In this document: positions 25,041-35,800 of the stretch, one piece after another
Numbering within the stretch: the first letter of the stretch is position 1
Layout: every line of letters begins with the position of its first letter
Origin: Streptomyces sp. YIM 121038
GTDB taxonomy: Bacteria; Actinomycetota; Actinomycetes; Streptomycetales; Streptomycetaceae
Direction: 5' to 3'
Length of the DNA stretch: 64,000 bases
Assembly (NCBI RefSeq): GCF_006088715.1
Contig: NZ_CP030771.1
Coordinates: 6,219,501 to 6,283,500 of the forward strand
The notes under the pieces: model-generated
Database searches by the model: none
What the model was told of the DNA's origin: nothing
Seen by the model: the letters and a program-made list of their open reading frames with translations, nothing else
Made by a program: the position numbers and the translations under genes

Positions 25041-28000
25041 CTACAGCTGGCCCTTGCGGGTCAGGTGGTTGAAGAACAGCCATCCGGGGAGCACCGGGAG
25101 CCACAGCGTGAGCAGCCGGTACAGCAGCACGGCGGGGGCGGCCACGTCCTTGGGCACGCCCACGGCGACGAGACCGAGGGTGAGGGTCGCCTCGACCGCG
25201 CCGATGCCACCGGGCGTGGGCGCGGCCGAGCCGAGCGCGTTGCCCGCGAGGAAGACCACGGCGACGCTGGCCAGGCTGAGGGTGCCCATCTCCTCGCTGG
25301 CGAAGGCCCGCACCGACGCGTCCAGGCACAGCACGAAGAAGAACGTCAGGAGCAGCATCCCGCCGATGCCGGTGAGCAGCTTCTGCGGGCGCTGCAGGAC
25401 GTCCAGCATGCGCGGCACGACACCCGCGAACAGCGACCTCACGCGCGTGACGACGATCTTCCGCAGGAACGGGATGGCGGTCACCACCAGGACGAGCACC
25501 GCCACCGACAACAGGCCCGCGATGACCGTGCGCGACGGCGTCAGCGACGGCGTCTTCTCGGTGCCCGTCAGATAGCCGAAGACGAGCAGCAGCAGGATGT
25601 GCGAGCCGAGCCCGAACAGCTGCGAGGCGCCGACACTCGCCACCGCGAGCCCGGAGCGCACCCCGGACCGCTGGAGGAACCGGGTGTTCAGCGCGACACC
25701 GCCGACCGCCGCTGGCGCCACGATCTTCACGAACGACCCGGCGACCTGCGCGGCCACCGCCCGCAGGAACGGCACCCGCTCCGGCACGAAGCCCAGCAGG
25801 CTCATCGCCGCCGCGAAGTAGCTCAGCGCCGAGAACGCCACGGCCGCGGCGACCCAGCCCCACTCGGCCTCTCCGACGATGGTGCCGAAGTCGACGTGGG
25901 TGAGCTGCGAGAGCAGGAAGTACGCGCCGATGGCACCGGCGATGAAGCTGATCAGCGTGCGCGGCCTGATCCGCTCCAGCTGCGCGGGCTCCACGGGCGC
26001 CGTCGGCCGGATCAGCAGCACTTGGTGGCGGATCTGGGTGAGCAGGTCCTCCTCGCGGGCCTGCTCCAGGGCCTCGTCTATGGCCTGCTTCTCGGCCTGC
26101 TTCTCCGCGCGCAGCGACTTGCGGGCCGCCGCCGAGTCCGGGGCCTGCTCCTCCGGCTCGTCGTCGCCGCGCGCCACCTTGGCCCGCTGGGACGCTTCCA
26201 GGACGGCGTCGCGCTCGCGCTGGGCGCGCTCGCGGGCCCGCTTGCGCAGCGTCGCGCGCGTGGAGCGCGTCAGGGCGATCGGCTGGAGCAGCGGCAGACA
26301 GTCGGCCACGGCGTCGGGCCCGAGCACCTCGACCGCGGAGGCGACCGCGCGCTCCGCGCCGACGCGCAGCCCGAAGGCGGTGAGCAGCTGCGCGATGTCC
26401 ATCCGCAGCACCAGGTCACCGGCCGCGATCTCGCCGCCGCGCAGATCCGTCAGGATCACCCTGCCGGAACGATCCACCAGGATGGCGTCCCCGGCGAGCC
26501 TGCGGTGCGCGATGCGCCGCGACTGGAGCGCCCGCACCTGCCGCCAGGTCTCGCGCAGCAGCTCGTCGGTGAGCGCCGCGTCGGGCAGCGAGTCCAGGGT
26601 CCGCCCGCCCGTGTGCTCGTAGACGAGGATCACCGCGTCCGGGCCGAGCTCGGAGGTGGCGATCAGCTTCGGCGCGTTGGCGCCCGCCGCGATCGCCGCG
26701 TACGCGAGGAGGGCCTCCTGCTCCAGCGCCTGGCGCAGCGACTGGAGGCTGCGCCGGGTGGTGATGCTGCGCAGGGTGAGGCGCCGCCAGACCCGGTAGA
26801 AGAAGCCCTGTGCCTGCTGTTCGCGGTCGATGACCGTGACGTCGAGCGGTGGCCCGTCCTCCAGCGTGACGAAGTAGCGCCGGCCGCGGTCCCCCTGGTC
26901 GGTGCTGTCCCCGCTGTCCTCGCGGGCGGCGCTCACCGGGCGGAAGCCGACGTGCCGCAGGCCCGCGAGCAGCGTCTGCCCGGTGGGCTGCACGTTCGGC
27001 GAGCCGACCGCGTACAGCGTGCCGTAGGCGACGGTCCAGCCGATCAGGACCGTCAGGATGATCGAGAACGGTGTCGTGTTGCCCGACACGAGCATCGTGA
27101 ACGCTTCGAGCAGCAGCACCACGAGCAGGACGACGCGCCACCGCGGGCGGCGCGCCATGCCCACGGCCGTCATGTACGCGATGACCGGGGCGAGGTAGCC
27201 GTGCACCGGGTCGGTCAGCGCGTGCACGTCGCCGGGCGAGGGCTGTGTCAGGGCGTCCTGGATGGACTCGGGGGCTCCTCTGGCGACCCACAGGTCGGTG
27301 GCCAGGGTCACGCCGTGCGCGAGGACGGCCGCGAGGACGCCGTCGGCGATCCGCAGCCCGTCCCGCTTGATCAGCCGCTCGATCGCGAACGCCACGGGCA
27401 CGAGCAGGACGCCGATGCTCGCGGTCAGGCCCGCCAGCTTCATCAGCAGGTCCGGCGGCTCGCCGGTGCCCGCGTTGATGTCCTGCTCCAGGCCGGACGT
27501 CGTGCCGTGCGCGAACGCGGAGATCGCGAGCAGCACGGCGATCGCCAGCATGCCGATGAGCAGCCGCATCAGGTCGGAGGGGCGGTGCACGCGCGCGGGG
27601 AGCAGCGGTTCGTCGCCCTCCAGGCGCTCGGCGTAGGAGTCGTCGGCGCAGTCGGTGTCGAAGCCGGGCACCTCCGCCGGGGCCGGGGCTGGGGCCTGGA
27701 CCTGGGCCGGGGCCTGGGCGGCGGCCGGTCCGGGCGCGGTGTCCGCGGGGTGCGGGCCTGTGGGACGCGGTTCGGCGGAGCGCGGCTCGGAGGGGTGCGG
27801 GTCCGTGGAGCGAGGCTCGGAGGGATGCGATTCCGTGCGGCGCGGCGTGGAGGGGTGCGATTCCGTGGGACGCGGTTCCGTAGGGCCGGACGGCTGCTCG
27901 GCGCGGGTCAGGGCCCGCGATTCCCGGCCGTCCCCGGCCTCGCCGACGGGCTCACCGGTACCGGGGCGTGACGTGTCCGCGGAGGTGCCAGCCGTCTTGT

Positions 28001-28049
28001 CGGAATGCACGCTCTGCTGCTCCGTCGCCTCTTCTTGATCTCGTATCAC
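25041..28049 (-). CDS. large membrane protein: kinase-like domain fused to LPG-synthase/flippase region
   Basis: A 1002-residue protein with four parts. A disordered N-terminus contains repeated ESHPSEPR-like units (residues 55-100). Six or seven helices follow (about 160-350). A cytoplasmic protein-kinase-like domain spans about 385-610. After a charged coiled region (610-690), the C-terminal half (700-1000) is a lysylphosphatidylglycerol-synthase-type membrane domain with GGVALNTRFLQRSG and PTPGGIGAVEATLTLGLVA. The kinase catalytic loop reads HRRLAGDAILVD and the DFG position reads TDLRGG, so the HRD aspartate is replaced. No aminoacyl-transfer domain follows, so this is more likely a lipid transporter or sensor than an LPG synthase. 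Confidence 0.8.
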   Translation of the reverse strand: MIRDQEEATEQQSVHSDKTAGTSADTSRPGTGEPVGEAGDGRESRALTRAEQPSGPTEPRPTESHPSTPRRTESHPSEPRSTDPHPSEPRSAEPRPTGPHPADTAPGPAAAQAPAQVQAPAPAPAEVPGFDTDCADDSYAERLEGDEPLLPARVHRPSDLMRLLIGMLAIAVLLAISAFAHGTTSGLEQDINAGTGEPPDLLMKLAGLTASIGVLLVPVAFAIERLIKRDGLRIADGVLAAVLAHGVTLATDLWVARGAPESIQDALTQPSPGDVHALTDPVHGYLAPVIAYMTAVGMARRPRWRVVLLVVLLLEAFTMLVSGNTTPFSIILTVLIGWTVAYGTLYAVGSPNVQPTGQTLLAGLRHVGFRPVSAAREDSGDSTDQGDRGRRYFVTLEDGPPLDVTVIDREQQAQGFFYRVWRRLTLRSITTRRSLQSLRQALEQEALLAYAAIAAGANAPKLIATSELGPDAVILVYEHTGGRTLDSLPDAALTDELLRETWRQVRALQSRRIAHRRLAGDAILVDRSGRVILTDLRGGEIAAGDLVLRMDIAQLLTAFGLRVGAERAVASAVEVLGPDAVADCLPLLQPIALTRSTRATLRKRARERAQRERDAVLEASQRAKVARGDDEPEEQAPDSAAARKSLRAEKQAEKQAIDEALEQAREEDLLTQIRHQVLLIRPTAPVEPAQLERIRPRTLISFIAGAIGAYFLLSQLTHVDFGTIVGEAEWGWVAAAVAFSALSYFAAAMSLLGFVPERVPFLRAVAAQVAGSFVKIVAPAAVGGVALNTRFLQRSGVRSGLAVASVGASQLFGLGSHILLLLVFGYLTGTEKTPSLTPSRTVIAGLLSVAVLVLVVTAIPFLRKIVVTRVRSLFAGVVPRMLDVLQRPQKLLTGIGGMLLLTFFFVLCLDASVRAFASEEMGTLSLASVAVVFLAGNALGSAAPTPGGIGAVEATLTLGLVAVGVPKDVAAPAVLLYRLLTLWLPVLPGWLFFNHLTRKGQL

Positions 28050-28222
28050 CAGTCACCGCCCGCATGATGGTGGCATGCCCCGCCGACAACGGGGGGCATC
28101 AGGGGGCAATCCGGGGGCGCGAAACGGTCACGATTTGCCACATCGGACCTAGTCGTACACGCCTCCACACGCTCCGTATCCGACCGGTCACCCTGTCGGT
28201 GGCATGGGGCAGGATGGTCCGG

Positions 28223-28618
28223 ATGAGCGAGGAGAGCGCAGCGGTACCGGAGCTTCCGGAGTACGCGGAACGCGTCCTGGAAGTGGCGGAAATGATTCCC
28301 CCGGGCCGGGTGATGACGTACGGAGACGTCGCCGAATGGCTGGAGGAGGGCGGCCCCCGCCAGGTCGGCCGGGTGATGGCCCTCTACGGAGGCGCGGTGC
28401 CGTGGTGGCGCGTGGTCCGCGCCGACGGCGCCCTGCTGCCCGGACACGAACTGCGCGCCCTGGAGGCCTACCGCGCGGAGGGCACGCCCCTGCGACAGGC
28501 GGGCCGGGCGACACAGGGACACGTGCCGCGCATCGACATGCGCCGGGCGCGCTGGGACGGCGGGGCCGCCGCCGACGGACCGGGCGAGCGGCCGCAGGCT
28601 CCGGAAGGTCACATCTGA
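28223..28618 (+). CDS. alkyltransferase-like (ATL) DNA-binding protein
   Basis: A 131-residue member of the MGMT DNA-binding-domain family. The recognisable core is PPGRVMTYGDVAEWL, then RQVGRVMALYGGAVPWWRVV. At the position of the alkyl-acceptor cysteine (PCHRV in MGMT) it has tryptophan (PWWRV, Trp61). It therefore cannot accept alkyl groups and should act as an ATL, binding O6-alkylguanine and flagging it for nucleotide excision repair. A helix-rich Arg/Gly tail of about 25 residues is extra. It lies upstream of the adnA/adnB repair genes, as in mycobacteria. ATG 28214 is an alternative start. Confidence 0.9.
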   Translation: MSEESAAVPELPEYAERVLEVAEMIPPGRVMTYGDVAEWLEEGGPRQVGRVMALYGGAVPWWRVVRADGALLPGHELRALEAYRAEGTPLRQAGRATQGHVPRIDMRRARWDGGAAADGPGERPQAPEGHI

Positions 28619-28789
28619 CAGCTTCCGGCATCCGGGCACGCGGTGGTGGGCCGCTGGTGGCCCGTACGGGGGAAGCCACCCGTCCCACACGGCCACTGGC
28701 GTAGCGTCGACAGCACGCATGCACCCTCACCCCGTGACCGCCTCGCGGCCACACCTCGATCAGAACACCCACCAGGACCGGCGACCCAC

Positions 28790-31700
28790 GTGAGCTCCAC
28801 TTCCTCCGCACGGCACGCGCGGCACCCCTCGTACCAGCAGGTACGGCAGGGGGCCACGGGCGCCTACCGACTGGTGCGTACCCCGCCGGTCGCCGCGGAC
28901 CCCCCTGAACTGGACGCACGCCAGCGCGCCGTGGTTGACCACGACGGCGGTCCGCTGCTCGTTCTCGCAGGTCCGGGCACCGGCAAGACCACGACCCTGG
29001 TCGAGTCGGTCGCCGCCCGCGTGGCCAAGGGCACCGACCCCGAGCGCGTCCTGGTACTCACCTTCAGCCGCAAGGCCGCGGTGGAGCTGCGCGACCGCAT
29101 GGCCCACCGGATAGGCGCCGCCGACGCCCCGCAGGCCACCACCTTCCACTCCTTCTGCTACGCCCTGGTCCGCGCCCACCAGGACGCCGACCTGTTCGTC
29201 GAACCGCTGCGCCTGCTCTCCGGACCCGAGCAGGACGTCGCCGTCCGCGAGCTCCTCGCCGGGCAGCTCGGCCTCGGCGAGGAAGGCCTCGCCCGGGTCC
29301 GCTGGCCCGACGAACTGCGCGCCTGTCTGACCACGCGCGGCTTCGCCGACGAGGTCCGCGCCGTCCTCGCCCGCAGCCGCGAGCTGGGCCTCGGCCCCGA
29401 CGCCCTCGACGCCTTCGCCCGCCGCAGCGGACGCCCCGACTGGCGCGCCGCGGCCGCGTTCCTCGCCGAGTACCTCGACGTCCTCGACCTCCAAGGAGTG
29501 CTCGACTACGCCGAACTGGTGCACCGCGCGGTGCTGCTCGCCCACCGGCCCGAGGTGGCGCGGGCCCTCGTCGCGCAGTACGACGCCGTGTTCGTGGACG
29601 AGTACCAGGACACCGACCCCTCCCAGGTGCGCCTCCTGCACGCCCTCGCCGACGGCGGCCGCGACCTCGTCGCCTTCGGAGACCCCGACCAGTCGATCTA
29701 CACCTTCCGGGGCGCCGACGTGAACGGCATCCTCCGGTTCCCGTCCGACTTCCCGCGCGCGGACGGCACCCCGGCACCGGTCGAGGTCCTGACGACGTCC
29801 CGCCGCTCCGGCGCCGGACTCCTCGCGGCCACCCGGCTCCTCGCCCGGCGCATGCCGCTGACCCGGCTGCCCGCCGAGAAGGTGCGCGCCCACCGCGACC
29901 TCGCCGCCGTCAGGGACGGCGGGCGCGTGGACGTCCTCACCTTCCCCACGGCCGGTACGGAGATCGACAACATCGCGGACGTCCTGCGCCGCGCGCACCT
30001 GGAGGACGGCGTCCCCTGGAGCGAGATGGCCGTACTCGTGCGCGCGGGCGCCCGCACCCTGCCCTCCTTCCGCCGCGCCCTCACCGCCGCGGGCGTCCCC
30101 CTGGACATAGACGGCGACGACATCCCCCTGCGCCACGAACCGGCCGTGACGGCGCTCCTGACGGCCTTGCGGGCGGTGGCCACGGCGGAGGCCGAGGGCC
30201 AGGCGCGCCCAGGGGCCGCCGGGGACGACGGCCCGGCCGCCCCCCAGGTCACCCCCGCCTGGCTCGGCACCGAGACCGCCCTCGCCCTGCTCACCTCGCC
30301 GCTCGCGGGCATGGACGCCGCCGACCTGCGCCGCCTCGGCCGCGCCCTGCGCGAGGAGGAGCGCGCCGCGGGCAACCACCTGCCGCCGCCCTCCGACGAA
30401 CTGCTCGCCCGCGCCCTCGCCGAACCGGAGCGGCTCGTCGCGCACGACCCCTCGTACGCGAAGGGCGCCCAGCGCCTCGGCGAGCTCATCGGCCGGGCCC
30501 GCGCGTGCCTCGCGGGCGGCGGCACCGCCGAGCAGGCGCTGTGGGAGCTGTGGGACGGCACCCCCTGGCCGCGCCGCCTGGAGCGCGCCGCCCGGCGCGG
30601 CGGCGCGGCGGGCCGCAACGCCGACCGCGACCTCGACGCGGTGTGCGCCCTGTTCGCCACCGCGGCCCGCGCCGAGGAGCGCACCGGCGGCCGGGGCGCC
30701 CTGAACTTCCTGGAGGAGATCGAGGCCCAGGACATCGCCGCCGACACGCTCACCCGCCGCGCCGTGCGCCCCGACGCCGTACGCCTCATGACGGCACACC
30801 GCTCCAAGGGCCTGCAGTGGCGGCTCGTCGTCGTCGCGGGCGTCCAGGAGGGGCTCTGGCCCGACCTGCGCCGCCGCGGCTCCCTCCTGGAGGCCGACCG
30901 CATCGGGCGCGACGGCATCGCCGAACCCCTCACCCCCGGAGCGCTGCTCTCCGAAGAGCGCCGCCTGTTCTACGTCGCCGCCACCCGCGCGCGTGAACGC
31001 CTGGTCGTCACCGCCGTCAAGGCGCCCGCCGACGACGGCGACCAGCCGTCCCGCTTCCTCACCGAACTCGGCGTCGAACCCAAGGACGTCACGGGCCGCC
31101 CGCGCCGCCCCCTGTCGGTCTCCGCCCTGGTCGCGGAGTTGCGCGCCACGACCGTCGACCCGCACGCGTCGGACGCCCTGCGCGAGGCCGCGGCCCACCG
31201 CCTGGCCCGCCTCGCCGGGCTCTCCGACACCGACGGCCGCCCCCTCGTGCCCTCCGCGCACCCCTCCCGCTGGTGGGGCATGCACGAGCCCACGGCCGGC
31301 ACGGCACCCCTACGGGACCGCGACAAGCCGGTCACCCTCTCCGGCAGCGCCCTGGACCAGCTCGCCAACACCTGCGCCCTGCAGTGGTTCCTGGGCCGCG
31401 AGGTGAAGGCGGACGCGCCCGCGACCGCCGCCCAGGGCTTCGGCAACGTCGTCCACGTCCTGGCCGACGAGGTCGCCTCCGGACACACGCCCGCCGACCT
31501 CGACGTCCTCATGGAACGCCTCGAATCGGTGTGGGACGCCCTCGCCTTCGACGCCCCCTGGAAGTCCGACCAGGAGAAGGAGCACGCGCGCGTAGCGCTC
31601 GAACGGTTCCTCCAGTGGCACATCAGCGGCGCCCACGCGGGCCGCACCCCCGTAGCCAGCGAGCACGGCTTCGACGTGACCCTGGAAGCGGGCCCCTACG

Positions 31701-32146
31701 AAGTACGCGTGCGCGGCTCCATGGACCGCGTCGAACGCGACGCGGACGGCCGCGCCTACGTAGTGGACTTCAAGACCGGCAAACAGGCCCCCAGCGCCGC
31801 CGACGTCGCCCGCCACCCCCAGCTGGCCGTCTACCAGCTCGCGCTGCGCGAAGGCGCGGCCGACGACGCCTTCGGCGGCACCCGCCCCGAGGCGGGCGGC
31901 GCGGAGCTGGTGCACCTGCGCCAGGGCGCCGCCAAGAAGGACGGCGGCGACACCCTGCCGAAGGTCCAGTCGCAGCAGCCCCTGGAGAGCGGCGACGACG
32001 GCGACTGGGTCGGCGACCTCCTCGCCACCGCCGCGGGCAAGGTCCTCGACGAACGCTTCACCCCCGCAACGGGCCAGCACTGCACCCACTGCGCCTTCCG
32101 CACCTCCTGCAGCGCCCTCCCGGAGGGCCGCCAGGTCGTGGAGTGA
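28790..32146 (+). CDS. adnA: AdnA-type helicase-nuclease subunit
   Basis: A 1118-residue UvrD-like motor fused to a RecB-family nuclease, matching AdnA of the mycobacterial AdnAB double-strand-break resection complex. Motor motifs: AGPGTGKTTT (residue 60), DEYQDTDPSQ (269), GDPDQSIYTFRGAD, TAHRSKGLQW (668) and VAATRARERL. Nuclease motifs: RGSMDRV, VVDFKTGK (about 991) and QLAVYQLA. A cysteine in LANTCALQWF plus C-terminal CTHCAFRTSC suggests an AddB-like 4Fe-4S cluster. The GTG at 28790 is chosen from family length. Unusually, a small antisense gene separates it from adnB, so normal co-translation is broken. Confidence 0.88.
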   Translation: MSSTSSARHARHPSYQQVRQGATGAYRLVRTPPVAADPPELDARQRAVVDHDGGPLLVLAGPGTGKTTTLVESVAARVAKGTDPERVLVLTFSRKAAVELRDRMAHRIGAADAPQATTFHSFCYALVRAHQDADLFVEPLRLLSGPEQDVAVRELLAGQLGLGEEGLARVRWPDELRACLTTRGFADEVRAVLARSRELGLGPDALDAFARRSGRPDWRAAAAFLAEYLDVLDLQGVLDYAELVHRAVLLAHRPEVARALVAQYDAVFVDEYQDTDPSQVRLLHALADGGRDLVAFGDPDQSIYTFRGADVNGILRFPSDFPRADGTPAPVEVLTTSRRSGAGLLAATRLLARRMPLTRLPAEKVRAHRDLAAVRDGGRVDVLTFPTAGTEIDNIADVLRRAHLEDGVPWSEMAVLVRAGARTLPSFRRALTAAGVPLDIDGDDIPLRHEPAVTALLTALRAVATAEAEGQARPGAAGDDGPAAPQVTPAWLGTETALALLTSPLAGMDAADLRRLGRALREEERAAGNHLPPPSDELLARALAEPERLVAHDPSYAKGAQRLGELIGRARACLAGGGTAEQALWELWDGTPWPRRLERAARRGGAAGRNADRDLDAVCALFATAARAEERTGGRGALNFLEEIEAQDIAADTLTRRAVRPDAVRLMTAHRSKGLQWRLVVVAGVQEGLWPDLRRRGSLLEADRIGRDGIAEPLTPGALLSEERRLFYVAATRARERLVVTAVKAPADDGDQPSRFLTELGVEPKDVTGRPRRPLSVSALVAELRATTVDPHASDALREAAAHRLARLAGLSDTDGRPLVPSAHPSRWWGMHEPTAGTAPLRDRDKPVTLSGSALDQLANTCALQWFLGREVKADAPATAAQGFGNVVHVLADEVASGHTPADLDVLMERLESVWDALAFDAPWKSDQEKEHARVALERFLQWHISGAHAGRTPVASEHGFDVTLEAGPYEVRVRGSMDRVERDADGRAYVVDFKTGKQAPSAADVARHPQLAVYQLALREGAADDAFGGTRPEAGGAELVHLRQGAAKKDGGDTLPKVQSQQPLESGDDGDWVGDLLATAAGKVLDERFTPATGQHCTHCAFRTSCSALPEGRQVVE

Positions 32147-32312
32147 ACCCGGCTGCCATACTGCGGACTCATGCCTCTAATGTGCTTGGAACGGCTGCAC
32201 CAGGGCATCGCTGTTAGGCTCTGCCAAGAGTTGCGTTGGGCCTTGACGCAGCCAAGTGCCCTGGAGGGCCAGATCCTTCAAGGCACTCGGATAGCCGTAC
32301 GGAACCCTCCTG

Positions 32313-32618
32313 CTACGGCAAGTTGGCTGCCAGCCTGCAAGCGCGGTCGGCGTGGTTTGTCTTGACTCCCAAGTTGTACAGCACGCCCTTGCATGCTGCC
32401 TGACTTGCCACTTGGCTTAGCGAATCCTGGTGCTTGTACGCGCCGTCGCAAATTGCCTTCACTTTCGAGCCAACTGTGTAGCCCTTCTGCTTCAGGTAGT
32501 ACGTGCAGTCATAAGCTGAAGCCGCAGCTGGCGCCGCCGTCGCGATCGGCATAACCGCCGCCGCACCCGCGAGCATGCTCACTGCCACAAGGATTCGCTT
32601 CGCCTTGCGTGATTTCAC
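32313..32618 (-). CDS. small secreted four-cysteine protein, antisense between adnA and adnB
   Basis: A 101-residue protein with a textbook signal peptide: basic MKSRKAKR, a hydrophobic core, and a predicted cleavage after APAAASA near residue 35. The mature 66-residue part has four cysteines (YDCTYYLK, KAICDG, QAACKG, DRACRL) and could form two disulfides. The GTG start at 32618 is preceded by AAGGAG four bases away, a strong site. Codon use is unusual for the window, with many A/T-ending codons, and the flanking 700 bases are also lower in GC. I recognise no family. It is likely a recent acquisition inserted into the adnA-adnB junction. Confidence 0.75.
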   Translation of the reverse strand: MKSRKAKRILVAVSMLAGAAAVMPIATAAPAAASAYDCTYYLKQKGYTVGSKVKAICDGAYKHQDSLSQVASQAACKGVLYNLGVKTNHADRACRLAANLP

Positions 32619-32890
32619 ACTTCTCCTTGCTGGTGATCGATTGGTTAACGATTCCTGGCACTGGGCCGAGCTGAAAGTAGATCATGCATTCGGATGCAAG
32701 ATCAAAGTGGTAAAGGGGAGGCCTGGCCTGATTCCCTTGCCTGCTTGCCCTGCATTCGGCACCAGGATGTCGCGGGGCCATATGGAGTTGGATGCCCTCG
32801 ACCTGACCTATGGCGCTCAAGTCCGGGCTGGCAGCCTCAGCCACTGATCGCTGGCCCCAGTTGTCAGCGGCCGCCGCTAGCCTTTCCGAC

Positions 32891-35800
32891 GTGCCCTCCC
32901 GCCTCACCGACCCCGACGAGCTCAAAGAGCTCCTCGGCATCCCGTTCACCCCGGAGCAGACGGCCTGCATTACCGCGCCGCCCGCCCCGCAGGTCATCGT
33001 GGCCGGAGCCGGGTCGGGCAAGACGACGGTGATGGCCGCGCGCGTGGTGTGGCTGGTCGGCACCGGCCAGGTCGCCCCCGAGCAGGTCCTCGGCCTGACG
33101 TTCACCAACAAGGCGGCGGGCGAGCTCGCCGACCGCGTCCGCCAGGCCCTCGTCAAGGCGGGCGTCACCGACCCGGACCCGGCCGACCCCGACGACGCCC
33201 CGGGCGAACCGGTCATCTCCACGTACCACGCCTTCGCCGGACGCCTGCTGACCGACCACGGCCTGCGCATCGGTCTGGAACCCACCTCCCGGCTCCTCGC
33301 CGACGCCACCCGCTTCCAGCTCGCCGCGCGCGTGCTGCGCGAGGCCCCCGGCCCGTACCCGGCCCTCACCCGCTCCTTCCCGGACCTCGTCAGCGACCTC
33401 CTGGCCCTCGACGGCGAGCTCTCCGAGCACCTCGTGGACCCCACCCGGCTCCGCGCGTACGACACCGAGCTGCTGCGCACCCTGGCAGGCGCCAAGCTCA
33501 CCAACGGCGACCTCCGCAAGGTCCCCGAAGCGGCGGCCGCCCGCACCGAGCTCACCGGCCTCGTCGAGCGCTACCGCGACGCCAAGCGCGCCCGCGACCT
33601 GCTCGACTTCGGCGACCAGATCGCCCACTCCGCGACGCTCGCCCGCACCCGCGCGGACGTCGGCGCGATCCTGCGCGAGGAGTTCCGCGTCGTCCTGCTC
33701 GACGAGTACCAGGACACGTCCGTGGCCCAGCGCATCCTCCTCGCGGGCCTGTTCGGCGGCGGCACCGGCCACCCCGTCACCGCGGTCGGCGACCCCTGCC
33801 AGGCCATCTACGGCTGGCGCGGCGCCTCCGTCGCCAACCTCGACGACTTCCCGCACCACTTCGCCCACGCCGACGGCCGCCCCGCCACCCGCCACGCGCT
33901 GAGCGAGAACCGCCGCAGCGGCGGCCGCCTCCTCGACCTCGCCAACGGCCTCGCCGCCCCGCTGCGCGCCCGCCACGCGGGCGTGGAGGCCCTGCGGCCC
34001 GCCCCCGGCGCCGAGCGCGACGGCACCGTCCGGTGCGCGCTCCTGCGCACCCACGCCGAAGAGATCGACTGGATCGCCGACTCCCTCGCCCACCTCGTCC
34101 GCACCGGCACCGCCCCCGGCGAGATCGCCGTCCTGTGCCGCACGGCCACCGACTTCGCCGACATCCAGGGCGCCCTCGTCGCCCGCGACGTACCCGTCGA
34201 GGTCGTCGGCCTCTCCGGACTGCTGCACCTCCCCGAAGTCGCCGACCTCGTCGCGGTCTGCGAGGTCCTCCAGGACCCCGGCGCCAACGCCTCCCTGGTC
34301 CGGCTCCTCACCGGCCCCCGCTGGCGCGTCGGCGCCCGCGACCTCGCCCTCCTCGGCCGCCGCGCCCGCCTCCTCGTCCGCCACGGCCACCCGGCGCCCG
34401 GCGGACCCGACGACCCCGAAGCCGCCGACCGCCGCCTCGCCCAGGCCGTGGAAGGCGTCGACCCCTCCGAGGTGATATCGCTCGCGGACGCGCTCGACAC
34501 CTTCCTGGAGTCGCCGATCGGCACCTCCGAAGACGACGGCCTGCCCTTCTCCGCGGAAGCGCGCGTCCGGTTCGCCCACCTCGCCGCCGAACTGCGCGAC
34601 CTGCGCCGCTCCCTCGCCGACCCGCTGATGGACGTCCTGCACCGCGTCCTCGCCGTCACCGGCCTGGAAGTCGAGCTGTCCGCGTCCCCGCACGCCCTGG
34701 CCGCCCGCCGCCGCGAGACCCTGTCCAACTTCCTGGACGTCGCCGCGTCCTTCGCCGCCCACGACCCCGCGGCCTCCCTGCTCGCCTTCCTCGGCTTCCT
34801 GCGCACCGCCGCGCAGTACGAGAAGGGCCTCGACAACGCCCTGCCCGGCGGCGAGAACACCGTCAAGGTCCTCACCGCCCACAAGTCCAAGGGCCTGGAG
34901 TGGGACGTCGTCGCCGTCCCCGGCCTCGTCACCGGCACCTTCCCGAGCGCCCAGGGCCGCGAGAAGTGGACCGCGCAGGCCAAGGTCGTCCCGCACGCCC
35001 TGCGCGGCGACGCCGACACCCTGCCCGACGTCGACACCTGGGACGCCAAGGGCCTCAAGGCCTTCCACACCGCCATGAAGGAGCACCAGCACACCGAGGA
35101 GCTCCGCCTCGGCTACGTGACGTTCACCCGCCCCCGCAGCCTCCTCCTCGGCTCCGGCCACTGGTGGGGCCCCACCCAGAAGAAGCCGCGCGGCCCGTCC
35201 GACTTCCTGACGGCGCTCCACGACCACTGCGCCGCCGGACACGGCGAGATCGAAGCCTGGGCCGACGAGCCGCAGGACGGCGAGGAGAACCCCGCCCTGC
35301 GCGAGGCCGCCGCCGACCACGCCTGGCCGCTCCCCCTCGACCCCGCCTCCCTGACCCGCCGCCGCGCCGCCGCGGACACCGTCCAGGCCCACCTGGACCG
35401 CCTCAGGACGGGCACGGCCCGAGACCACCAGGAGCCCCACCCGGCGGCGGACCCGGAATGGCCGCCGCCCCCGGAGGACGACGAGCTCCACGAAGAGGAC
35501 GTGTTCCCCGCAGAGAACGGCGCGCCCCACGAAGGCGAGGGCGAGCCCTACGAAGACAACGGCGAGCCCTACGAAGGCAACGGCTCTGGCGAGACCCCCT
35601 ACGACGACGGCAGCCCCCCGCCCGAGGCCGAGGACCCCTCCGCCTGGGACTCCTGGACCAGCGACCGCCCTCAGCCCCCGGCCCCGGCCCCGGCCCCCGT
35701 CATCCCGCACGCACGCGAGCCGCACGCCACCGGACCCGAGCAGCCCCTCACCCCGGAAGAGCTGCGCACACTCGCCTCCTGGGACCGCGACCTGGACGCC

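Noticed and set aside
32171..32365. 64-codon plus-strand ORF in the adnA-adnB insert
   Set aside because: No ribosome-binding site, antisense to the better-supported secreted protein at its end, and no recognisable features.
32575..32847. 90-codon plus-strand ORF upstream of adnB
   Set aside because: It overlaps the SD and signal-peptide coding region of the antisense gene and has no start signals of its own.
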